A stretch of 48,601 nt of DNA from MGBC163016 sp964518575. Its GTDB lineage: Bacteria; Actinomycetota; Coriobacteriia; Coriobacteriales; Eggerthellaceae. Position numbers and translations under genes: made by a program. The notes beneath the pieces are model-generated. The model did no database searches, was not told where the DNA came from, and was given only the letters and a program-made list of their open reading frames with translations. This document shows positions 42,905-48,601 of the stretch, piece after piece. The stretch is from NCBI GenBank assembly GCA_964518575.1, contig CAZFGW010000015.1, forward strand, positions 1-48,601, written 5' to 3'. Position 1 is the first letter of the stretch, and each line of letters opens with the position of its first letter.

Positions 42905-44386
42905 ATGACGCTCGGATTCGACAACGAGAAGTACATTTCCCTGCAAGCTGAGCGTATCCGCGAGAGAATCGGACAATTCGGCGGCAAGCTCTATCTGGAA
43001 TTCGGCGGCAAGCTTTTTGATGACTACCATGCATCGCGCGTGCTGCCCGGCTTCGAGCCCGATACAAAGATCAGAATGCTCAAGTCTATGGTCGACGATG
43101 TGGAGATCGTCATCGCCATCAACGCCAACGATATCGAAAAATCGAAGATGCGGGGGGATTTGGGGATCACCTATGATGACGAGGTTCTGCGTCTCATGGA
43201 TATCTTCCGCTCTCTGGGCTTTTTCATCGGAAGCGTTGTTATCACCCGCTATGAGAATCAACCCGATGCCGACGCCTTCCGCAAACGCATCACGGAGATG
43301 GGGATCACGAGCTACATCCACTACAACATTCCTGGATATCCCTACGATATCGACACGATCGTGAGCGAAGAGGGCTTCGGGAAAAACGAATATATCGAAA
43401 CGACGCGTCCGCTTGTAGTGGTCACAGCACCAGGACCGGGTTCGGGCAAGATGGCAACATGCCTTTCACAGCTCTACCATGAGTTCAAGCACGGCGTGGT
43501 TGCGGGTTATGCGAAATACGAGACGTTCCCCGTTTGGAACCTGCCGCTGAACCACCCGGTGAATATCGCCTACGAGGCAGCAACCGCGGACTTGGATGAC
43601 GACAACATCATCGATCCATTCCATCTGGAAGCCTATGGGGACACCACGGTGAACTACAACCGCGATGTCGAGATTTTCCCGGTGCTCCGCTCGATGCTTG
43701 AGCGCATATCGGGCGAAAGTGTCTACAAGAGCCCCACTGACATGGGCGTCAACATGGCGGGCTATGCGATCGTTGATGATAATGCCTGTCGCGAGGCTGC
43801 CGAAAACGAGATCGTGCGCCGCTACTTCACCGCTGCAGTTGAGGCGAAGCGGACGGGCAACCACGAAAAGGAGCTCTCGAAGATCGAGATCTTGATGAAC
43901 CAGGCTGACATCACGCCGAATATCTCACCGGCACGGACTGCAGCGCTTCTGAAAGCGGAGACAACGGGCAAGCCTGCGGGCGCGATCGTGCTTCCCGACG
44001 GGCGCGTGGTTACGGGCAAGACAACAAACCTCCTCGGTGCAGCATCTGCGCTATTGATGAATGCACTTAAAGGAGTATCCGGCGTTGACGATGATATCGA
44101 TGTCATTTCCGATGTGGTGCTCGAGCCCATCTGTCATCTGAAGACGGAGCATTTGCACAATTCCAATCCGCGCCTGCACTCAGACGAAACACTGCTCGCG
44201 CTTTCAGTAAGCTCGGCCACCAACCCGCTCGCTGCCCAATTGATCGACAATGCGGACAAGCTGCGCGGATGCGATGCCTATTTCTCCGTGATTATCTCCA
44301 CGACCGACGAGAAGCTCTATCGCACGCTCGGCATGAATGTATGCTGCGAACCGCGCTATGAGCAGCGCTGCTATTACCACAAATAG
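42905..44386 (+). CDS. DUF1846 protein of unknown function
   Basis: A 493-residue protein of the DUF1846 family, found mostly in Firmicutes and Actinobacteria. No catalytic role is established. Visible features are an N-terminal region with FGGKLYLEFGGKLFDDYHAS, a glycine-rich loop APGPGSGK (175-182) that resembles but does not match a Walker A motif (M follows K and a proline stands where Ala/Gly is expected), a NYNRDVEIFPVLRSML region and a C-terminal CCEPRYEQRCYYHK. ATG 42905 has AAGGAGG 5 bases upstream; the ATG at 42887 is a less likely alternative. It is a single plus-strand gene between pyrG and the convergent nadK. Confidence 0.9.
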   Translation: MTLGFDNEKYISLQAERIRERIGQFGGKLYLEFGGKLFDDYHASRVLPGFEPDTKIRMLKSMVDDVEIVIAINANDIEKSKMRGDLGITYDDEVLRLMDIFRSLGFFIGSVVITRYENQPDADAFRKRITEMGITSYIHYNIPGYPYDIDTIVSEEGFGKNEYIETTRPLVVVTAPGPGSGKMATCLSQLYHEFKHGVVAGYAKYETFPVWNLPLNHPVNIAYEAATADLDDDNIIDPFHLEAYGDTTVNYNRDVEIFPVLRSMLERISGESVYKSPTDMGVNMAGYAIVDDNACREAAENEIVRRYFTAAVEAKRTGNHEKELSKIEILMNQADITPNISPARTAALLKAETTGKPAGAIVLPDGRVVTGKTTNLLGAASALLMNALKGVSGVDDDIDVISDVVLEPICHLKTEHLHNSNPRLHSDETLLALSVSSATNPLAAQLIDNADKLRGCDAYFSVIISTTDEKLYRTLGMNVCCEPRYEQRCYYHK

Positions 44387-44439
44387 GCGCAGTGATAGTG
44401 CGCACAAAACGCGGGAAACCAATCTTCTATACACAAAAG

Positions 44440-45327
44440 TTATTGCAAGAAAAACTTCTGGGCGGAATACGTGTAGAAATGCTCCTGCTCGGCGTAGAGA
44501 AAGACGGTCTGCTCCTGCGCCCGGCGAATAGCAACAGATTCGAGCGCTGCTCCCACCTCGATCAAGTCACCATCAATGAACAGCGTTGCCGCCTGCTTAT
44601 CCTCTTCGCGCGGGAACGTCACGCAAACCACATCGTTCGCATCGGCAAGAATGGCGCGCGCGGTCAGCGTATGGGGCGCAAGCGGCTGTACGATGAGACC
44701 GGTGAAGTTCGGCGTGACAAGCGGTCCTCCTGCTGCAAGCGAATATGCCGTTGACCCCGTAGCTGTTGCAACAATCAACCCATCCCCCTGAAGATCAGCG
44801 ATGTGAGTATTGGAGATATCGAAGGCAAAGCGCAAAGTCCTTCCTACCTCGCCGCGCGAGACGGTAAGTTCGTTAAGTGCCGTGAAATGGAATGGTCCGT
44901 CGTGATCAGCTTCTTGATCATGTGCACCAAGGGTCACGCTGATATCCAGATTCGATCGATATGAGGGAAGAAGCTCACCGCAAAATGCGCGCGTGAGCAA
45001 CTCGATGACACCGATTTGGCTGTCATTCGCCAAAAAACCGAGATGACCGAAATTAATACCGAGAATAGGCGTGGAAAGCCCCGAGAGCAAACGCGCAGTG
45101 CGCAAGATGGTGCCATCGCCACCCAAGACGACAGCAAGCTCGTAATCAGCATCGACCTGCAGTTCTGCGCGTCGCTTATGCACCTGCGAGACCTCAACAA
45201 TGCCATAGAGCGCATCGGAATCGATGACGTCATAGTCGATATGTTCAGACTGAAGAAATGAAATGACCAGAAAAAGCGCTTCGACCGCCTTTTGGTTCTT
45301 GGTATTTCTCACAAGCAGGATTCTCAC
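44440..45327 (-). CDS. nadK: NAD kinase
   Basis: Phosphorylates NAD to NADP, the sole route to NADP in most bacteria. The 295-residue protein has GGDGT (69-73), the second signature ALNELTVSRG and DGLIVATATGSTAYSLAAGGP. It starts at GTG 45325-45327 with GAGGGG 6 bases upstream, MRILLVRNTKN. It is a single leftward gene convergent with the DUF1846 gene, 53 bases apart, with no clear terminator. A recN or tlyA neighbour, usual in other bacteria, is absent here. Confidence 0.95.
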   Translation of the reverse strand: MRILLVRNTKNQKAVEALFLVISFLQSEHIDYDVIDSDALYGIVEVSQVHKRRAELQVDADYELAVVLGGDGTILRTARLLSGLSTPILGINFGHLGFLANDSQIGVIELLTRAFCGELLPSYRSNLDISVTLGAHDQEADHDGPFHFTALNELTVSRGEVGRTLRFAFDISNTHIADLQGDGLIVATATGSTAYSLAAGGPLVTPNFTGLIVQPLAPHTLTARAILADANDVVCVTFPREEDKQAATLFIDGDLIEVGAALESVAIRRAQEQTVFLYAEQEHFYTYSAQKFFLQ

Positions 45328-45381
45328 CGCACACCCCTCCTCGCTCCAATTCTATACGATGAGCGGACATGGGTTGGGTAA

Positions 45382-45399
45382 CGATCGGTACACCGATCG
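45382..45399. repeat. Palindrome upstream of nadK
   Basis: Two perfect 8-bp arms CGATCGGT (45382-45389) and ACCGATCG (45392-45399) with a 2-base spacer form an operator-like palindrome too compact to be a hairpin terminator. It stands 55-72 bases upstream of the nadK start and between that gene and the rplA terminator. No repressor candidate is nearby. Confidence 0.35.
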
Positions 45400-45466
45400 A
45401 GATGCTCAACGTGGCTCATACCATCATCCGATCATGGCTTCATACGATTCAGTCACAGAGTAGATA

Positions 45467-45498
45467 TGAAAAGAGCTCTCACAAGGAGAGCTCTTTAA
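45467..45498 (-). terminator. Intrinsic terminator of the rplKA unit
   Basis: Perfect 10-bp arms AAGAGCTCTC (45471-45480) and GAGAGCTCTT (45486-45495) with a 5-base loop; on the minus strand TTTTC follows. It lies 24 bases after the rplA stop, so L10/L12 genes are not joined to this unit. The U run is short (four T). Confidence 0.7.
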
Positions 45499-45519
45499 TA
45501 AGCGAATAGGTGGTGAAAC

Positions 45520-46233
45520 TTATTCTGATTCAGCTTCGGTGTAGTTGCGCTGCACCGTGGGATCAACGGCAACGCCTGGGCTCATCGTAGAAGAAACGGT
45601 GATCGACTTCACATACTTGCCCTTGGAAGCCGCCGGCTTCATCCTGAGAACCTCGTCATATACCGCGCCGTAATTCTCAGCGAGCTGCTCAGGCGTGAAG
45701 CTCTTCTTGCCCAGAATCACATGAGCGATGCCATAGCGGTCAGCGCGATACTCGACCCTGCCGCCCTTGAGCTCATTGATCGCCTTAGCAACATCATTGG
45801 TCACCGTGCCGAGCTTCGGGTTGGGCATAAGACCGCGCGGTCCGAGAACCTTGCCGAGCTTGCCGACCTTACCCATCTGGTCAGGGGTAGCAACCGCAGC
45901 GTCGAAGTCGAAATTGCCTGCATTGATCTGCTCGATGAGCTCTTCGGTGCCAACGATATCAGCACCTGCCTCTTTTGCCGCTTTCGCAGCATCGCCTTCC
46001 GCGAAGACCGCAACACGAACCTGCTTGCCAGAGCCATTCGGCAGGCTGACGGTGCCACGGAGCTGCTGGTCGGCTTGACGGGTGTCGATGCCCAGACGGA
46101 AGTCAACGGTGACGGTCTCGTCGAAGTTCGCCGTGGAAATCTCCTTGATGACCTTCATGGCTTCGAGCGGACAAACCGCCTCTGCAGGAACTTTCTCAAG
46201 TGCTTCAAGATACTTTTTTGATTTCTTTGCCAT
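45520..46233 (-). CDS. rplA: 50S ribosomal protein L1
   Basis: Ribosomal protein of the L1 stalk that also acts as a translational repressor of its own operon in many bacteria. The 237-residue protein starts MAKKSKKYLEALEKV. It has the family signature for RNA binding around GKVLGPRGLMPNPKLGTV (about 120-140). The late ITVSSTMSPGVAVD region is also usual. ATG 46231-46233 has AAAGGA 9 bases upstream; the longer frame to 46281 does not. It follows rplK by 70 bases. It is the last gene of this unit before the terminator. Confidence 0.97.
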   Translation of the reverse strand: MAKKSKKYLEALEKVPAEAVCPLEAMKVIKEISTANFDETVTVDFRLGIDTRQADQQLRGTVSLPNGSGKQVRVAVFAEGDAAKAAKEAGADIVGTEELIEQINAGNFDFDAAVATPDQMGKVGKLGKVLGPRGLMPNPKLGTVTNDVAKAINELKGGRVEYRADRYGIAHVILGKKSFTPEQLAENYGAVYDEVLRMKPAASKGKYVKSITVSSTMSPGVAVDPTVQRNYTEAESE

Positions 46234-46303
46234 TGGTATGGATCCTTTCGTGGTAATCAGCGAGCGTTTCAGCTCTTCCACTTCTTTTACTCGTTAAGTC
46301 TTG

Positions 46304-46816
46304 TTATGCCTGTGCGCCCTCGTCAACAGATTCGCCCTTGAGCAACGCGGCGAGCTTACGGGTAACTTCGTATTTCTTCTTCATCTCACGACCCTCGATA
46401 CGCACACCCATGGAACGAGCGGTGCCCGCGATGATCTCCTTGGCCGCATCGATATCATTCGCGTTCAAGTCAGGGAGCTTGATCTCCGCGATCTCAGTGA
46501 GCTGTTGATCGGTAAGCGTTCCGACGCTTTGCAACTGAGGGATGCCGGCGCCATGCTGGATTCCGAGCTTCTCTTTGATGAGAACGGCTGCAGGAGGCGT
46601 CTTGCAAACGAAGGTGAAAGACTTGTCCTCATACACCGTGATCTCAACAGGGATGATGGTTCCAGCCTGATCCTGCGTCTGCGCATTGAATGCCTGGCAG
46701 AACTGCATGATGTTGACGCCCTGAGCGCCCAGTGCCGGACCTACCGGAGGAGCCGGATTCGCAGCACCCGCAGCTATCTGCAGCTTGATGAATCCAGTGA
46801 TATTCTTATCAGCCAT
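46304..46816 (-). CDS. rplK: 50S ribosomal protein L11 with C-terminal extension
   Basis: Forms the GTPase-associated stalk base with 23S rRNA and L10. The 170-residue protein has ITGFIKLQIAAGAANPAPPV, GVNIMQFCQAFNAQT and the C-terminal GTARSMGVRIEG at about 132-143, where most L11 proteins end. The remaining ~27 residues (EMKKKYEVTRKLAALLKGES and an acidic end) are an extension. ATG 46814-46816 has GAGG 10-13 bases upstream, a weak site. It lies behind nusG with a 100-base gap that carries a structured leader. Confidence 0.95.
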   Translation of the reverse strand: MADKNITGFIKLQIAAGAANPAPPVGPALGAQGVNIMQFCQAFNAQTQDQAGTIIPVEITVYEDKSFTFVCKTPPAAVLIKEKLGIQHGAGIPQLQSVGTLTDQQLTEIAEIKLPDLNANDIDAAKEIIAGTARSMGVRIEGREMKKKYEVTRKLAALLKGESVDEGAQA

Positions 46817-46860
46817 TTTTATAAAACCTCACTCATGAATAACTTTCACCTATATTCGCA

Positions 46861-46909
46861 AGCTTTCAACCATGAGAAGCCCCGGTCCACTCGGGCATGG
46901 CATAAAGCT
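46861..46909 (-). promoter_or_regulatory. Structured leader before rplK
   Basis: In the nusG-rplK gap three nested stems share one axis: AGCTTT/AAAGCT (46861-46866 and 46904-46909), CCATG/CATGG (46870-46874 and 46896-46900) and CCCG/CGGG (46881-46884 and 46892-46895), with an asymmetric 6-base bulge. L1 binds an asymmetric looped stem of this kind before rplK/rplA in other bacteria. The resemblance here is positional and structural only. Confidence 0.4.
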
Positions 46910-46916
46910 GGTGCGC

Positions 46917-47447
46917 CTAGATTTTCTCCACCTGCTCGAAGGTGAGCTCAACGGGAGTCTCGCGACCGAAGATGGAGACCATAACCTTCACCTTCCCCGC
47001 TTCGGGCATCACCTCTGAAACCTGACCATCGAAGTCTTTGAGCGGTCCAGAAATGACATGAACCGCCTGACCGACTTCCATGTTCGTGGAGGTCTTCTTG
47101 GGAACTTCCAAGCTGGTACGCCGCATGATCTTGTTGTATTCCTCGCGCGTGAGCGGACTGGGGTTGCCTTGACTGCCCACAAACCCCGTGACGCCGGGCG
47201 TATTCCTGACTGCCGCCCAGCTTCTGTCGTCCATCTCCATTTTGACGAGAACATACCCAGGGAAAACCTTTTTCTCGCTTTCAACTCTGCGTCCATCATC
47301 TTTGATCTCAGCCACTTTCTCGACCGGGATCTCGATCTTGAACACATTGTTCTCAAGACCCATCGTCTCGATGCGGGTCTCAAGGTTTGCCTTGACTTTG
47401 TTCTCATATCCTGAATACGTATGAAGAACGTACCACTTCTTAGACAT
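46917..47447 (-). CDS. nusG: Transcription termination/antitermination factor NusG
   Basis: RNA polymerase-associated elongation factor that couples transcription, Rho and ribosomes. The 176-residue protein begins KKWYVLHTYSGYENKVKANL. The NGN domain is followed by a KOW domain (about 122-175) with VGQAVHVISGPLKDFDGQV. The loop FPGYVLVKMEMDDRSWAAVR is typical. It is followed by rplK and preceded by secE with 28 bases, the standard secE-nusG-rplK order. ATG 47445-47447 has GAGGAG about 6 bases upstream. Confidence 0.97.
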   Translation of the reverse strand: MSKKWYVLHTYSGYENKVKANLETRIETMGLENNVFKIEIPVEKVAEIKDDGRRVESEKKVFPGYVLVKMEMDDRSWAAVRNTPGVTGFVGSQGNPSPLTREEYNKIMRRTSLEVPKKTSTNMEVGQAVHVISGPLKDFDGQVSEVMPEAGKVKVMVSIFGRETPVELTFEQVEKI

Positions 47448-47475
47448 CTGCTCTCCTCAGCGTTGGAATGAACGT

Positions 47476-47997
47476 CTATTCGCTCGCAGACTCGGCAGCG
47501 CTCGATGCAGCCGATGCTACTGACGCGTCCGATCCCGAACCATTGAAATTGCCGCTGAATACGCTGCCCCAGTCAACGGTTGCCGGGTCGGCACCGGACA
47601 TAAGGACCAACAGCGGAGTGATGATGAGGTTGTCGAGGACAGCGACGAAAACGCCAAAGAACACGAGCGCTGCGATGACAACACCCGTCCATCTGAGCAC
47701 GTCGCCTTTGGTCGGCCACGTAACGCGCTTGAGCTCAGCTTTGACATCCCGCAAGAACTGGAAATGCTTCTTCTTAGGCTTCTTCTCCTCGGCTTTCTTT
47801 TCAGCCTTCTTAGCCTCTATCGCTTCCTCGGCTTTGTCGGACTTTGCATTCCGCTTGAACAAAGACTTCTTCTCAGCCGACTCCTCGTCCTTCTCAGCAC
47901 GTGCTTCTTCAAGGACTTCTTCCTGCTCGCGCTCCGCCTTGCGCGCTTGACGCGCTGCTGACGCTTTTGCTCTTTGAGTCTTTGACTTCTTTGCCAT
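47476..47997 (-). CDS. secE: Preprotein translocase subunit SecE with charged N-terminal and C-terminal extensions
   Basis: Essential small membrane subunit of SecYEG. The 173-residue protein is far longer than the typical 60-90 residues of single-span SecE. The core is FLRDVKAELKRVTWPTKGDVLRW (seen split as FLRDVKAELKRV and TWPTKGDVL) followed by one membrane helix, about residues 104-126. Before it is a ~80-residue Lys/Glu/Ala-rich region, a usual actinobacterial feature. After the membrane helix come ~45 residues rich in Gly, Ser and Ala (NGSGSDASVASAASSAAESA) that would face outside. Start MAKKSKTQRAK has a GGGTA region upstream but no strong ribosome-binding site. It is preceded by tRNA-Trp. 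Confidence 0.92.
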   Translation of the reverse strand: MAKKSKTQRAKASAARQARKAEREQEEVLEEARAEKDEESAEKKSLFKRNAKSDKAEEAIEAKKAEKKAEEKKPKKKHFQFLRDVKAELKRVTWPTKGDVLRWTGVVIAALVFFGVFVAVLDNLIITPLLVLMSGADPATVDWGSVFSGNFNGSGSDASVASAASSAAESASE

Positions 47998-48044
47998 GTA
48001 TACCCTCTACCGCATTTCAGTAAACATTCCAATAACGCCAAACA

Positions 48045-48065
48045 AGCAGCCCTCGAAAGGCTGCT
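48045..48065 (-). terminator. Hairpin between tRNA-Trp and secE
   Basis: A 7-bp stem AGCAGCC (48045-48051)/GGCTGCT (48059-48065) with a 7-base loop. On the minus strand TGTTTGG follows, a weak U tract. It could be a processing or partial termination site between tRNA-Trp and secE. Confidence 0.4.
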
Positions 48066-48081
48066 CTCCGATAAGCAAAAA

Positions 48082-48157
48082 TGGCACGCCAGGAAGGACT
48101 CGAACCCTCAACTTTCGGTTTTGGAGACCGACGCTCTACCAATTGAACTACTGGCGT
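48082..48157 (-). tRNA. tRNA-Trp (anticodon CCA), CCA end encoded
   Basis: A 76-base cloverleaf on the minus strand. Acceptor arms ACGCCAG (48151-48157) and CTGGCGT (48086-48092) pair fully, discriminator G, and CCA is encoded at 48082-48084. The anticodon stem TCGGT/ACCGA closes CTCCAAA, anticodon CCA for tryptophan. The T loop carries GGTTCGAGTCC. It lies between rpmG and secE, the linkage common in Gram-positive bacteria, and is probably co-transcribed. Confidence 0.95.
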
Positions 48158-48179
48158 ATACCTTTTCCTCTACCTGGGC

Positions 48180-48329
48180 TTATCTCGTTTCGCGGTGCAG
48201 CGTATGATGACCACACCACTTGCAGTACTTCTTGAACTCGATGCGCTCAGGATTGTTCTGCTTGTTCTTCTTGGTCGTGTAATTACGGCGTTTGCAATCA
48301 GTGCAAGCCAAAGTGACCAGAGTACGCAT
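48180..48329 (-). CDS. rpmG: 50S ribosomal protein L33
   Basis: A 49-residue ribosomal protein starting MRTLVTLACTDCKRRNYTTK. It keeps four cysteines (CTDC and CKWC), so it is the zinc-binding form, ending HHTLHRETR. ATG 48327-48329 has AAGGAG 6 bases upstream, inside a longer frame to 48392 that does not have such a signal. tuf lies upstream and tRNA-Trp downstream. A weak TTGAGA-16-TATCAA pair in the 111-base gap after tuf could be a promoter. Confidence 0.97.
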   Translation of the reverse strand: MRTLVTLACTDCKRRNYTTKKNKQNNPERIEFKKYCKWCGHHTLHRETR

Positions 48330-48392
48330 GAATTCTCCTTCGTAATTGATACTTGTTACAGCTTCAATCTCAAATCTTGGATCGTGCAGCAA

Positions 48393-48422
48393 ATGGGGCT
48401 CGCATTCTCATGCGGGCCCCAT
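48393..48422. terminator. Hairpin between tuf and rpmG
   Basis: A 13-bp stem, ATGGGGCTCGCAT (48393-48405) with ATGCGGGCCCCAT (48410-48422), has a single G-T position and a 4-base loop. The minus-strand flank is only ATTTGC, so it is a weak U tract. It is 18 bases after the tuf stop and probably ends or attenuates tuf transcription. Confidence 0.5.
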
Positions 48423-48440
48423 TCCTTATTTCGCAAAAAG

Positions 48441-48601
48441 CTATTTGATGATCTTGGTAACGCGTCCGGATCCGACGGTACGACCGCCCTCACGGATAGC
48501 GAACTTAAGACCTTCCTCCATAGCAACCGGGTGGATCAGCTCGCCGGTGATGGTGACGTTGTCGCCCGGCATGACCATCTCAGTGCCCTCAGGCAGATGC
48601 G
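48441..48601 (-). CDS. tuf: Elongation factor Tu, C-terminal part (cut by the window edge)
   Basis: The last 53 codons of EF-Tu, the GTPase that brings aminoacyl-tRNA to the ribosome. The visible part is the end of domain 3, with MVMPGDNVTITGELIHPVAM, FAIREGGRTVGSGRVTKIIK and a TAG stop at 48441-48443. The start and the GTP-binding domain lie beyond the right edge. It precedes rpmG, as usual in the tuf-secE-nusG region. Confidence 0.97.
   Translation of the reverse strand, partial: HLPEGTEMVMPGDNVTITGELIHPVAMEEGLKFAIREGGRTVGSGRVTKIIK

Noticed and set aside
1..48601. CRISPR array, phage, toxin-antitoxin or restriction module
   Set aside because: No regular spaced repeats, no Cas-like or phage proteins, and no small two-gene toxin pairs were found; nearly every base is covered by conserved core genes.

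Overview
The window is core, mostly housekeeping DNA from an actinobacterium. Protein content (short FtsY, lysine/acid-rich sigma-A N-terminus, RNase III with an Ala/Lys tail, the paired TIGR03960/TIGR03936-type radical SAM proteins, CydDC, a DUF1846 protein, a SAM-I/IV-like leader on metK) and the moderate GC by eye suggest class Coriobacteriia. A small-genome member of the Eggerthellaceae, for example Cryptobacterium-like, is my guess. The genus is inference, not shown by the sequence. I see no prophage, insertion sequence, CRISPR array or defence island.

Layout, left to right. (1) 1-474: a 340-base stretch without a convincing gene, holding a 21-base copy of the tRNA-Asn 3' end, a palindrome cluster and two terminators, followed by tRNA-Asn(GTT). 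(2) 476-5506, minus: rpoD, priA and metK; metK has a SAM-type riboswitch leader. (3) 5722-21081, minus: a 15-kb co-oriented run, in transcription order asp23-like, fakA, recG, rsmD, a coiled-coil protein, [hairpin terminator/attenuator], DUF177, rpmF, plsX, rnc, smc, ftsY, ffh, and a divergent endonuclease-IV-like protein. It joins phospholipid precursor supply, rRNA processing, chromosome condensation and SRP targeting. (4) 21344-21535, plus: rpmB alone, with promoter and terminator. (5) 21677-26234, minus: rpe, cysteine desulfurase, PHP phosphatase, Nif3-like and a zinc-ribbon coiled-coil protein. (6) 26408-26869, plus: an alkyltransferase-like protein lacking the acceptor cysteine.

(7) 26866-40052, minus: one tight chain mreB-mreC-mreD-mrdA-rodA-DUF697-radical SAM-DUF2344-cydD-cydC. 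The elongasome (MreBCD, PBP2, RodA) is thus physically linked to a radical-SAM pair and to the CydDC thiol exporter. (8) 40173-42685, minus: pyrG-xerD. (9) 42905-44386, plus: a DUF1846 protein. (10) 44440-45327, minus: NAD kinase. (11) 45520-48601, minus: tuf (partial), rpmG, tRNA-Trp(CCA), secE, nusG, rplK, rplA, ending in a terminator without rplJL-rpoBC following.

Many start sites were moved inward from the longest frame because a clear Shine-Dalgarno sits before an internal start (rpoD, metK, rsmD, rpe, asp23, mreB, pyrG and others). No wholly new multi-gene system is evident. The most interesting leads are the endonuclease-IV homologue whose surviving ligands match a one-metal site, the Cys-less alkyltransferase homologue, an intrinsic terminator lying directly on the DUF177 ribosome-binding site, and the elongasome/radical-SAM/CydDC gene chain.
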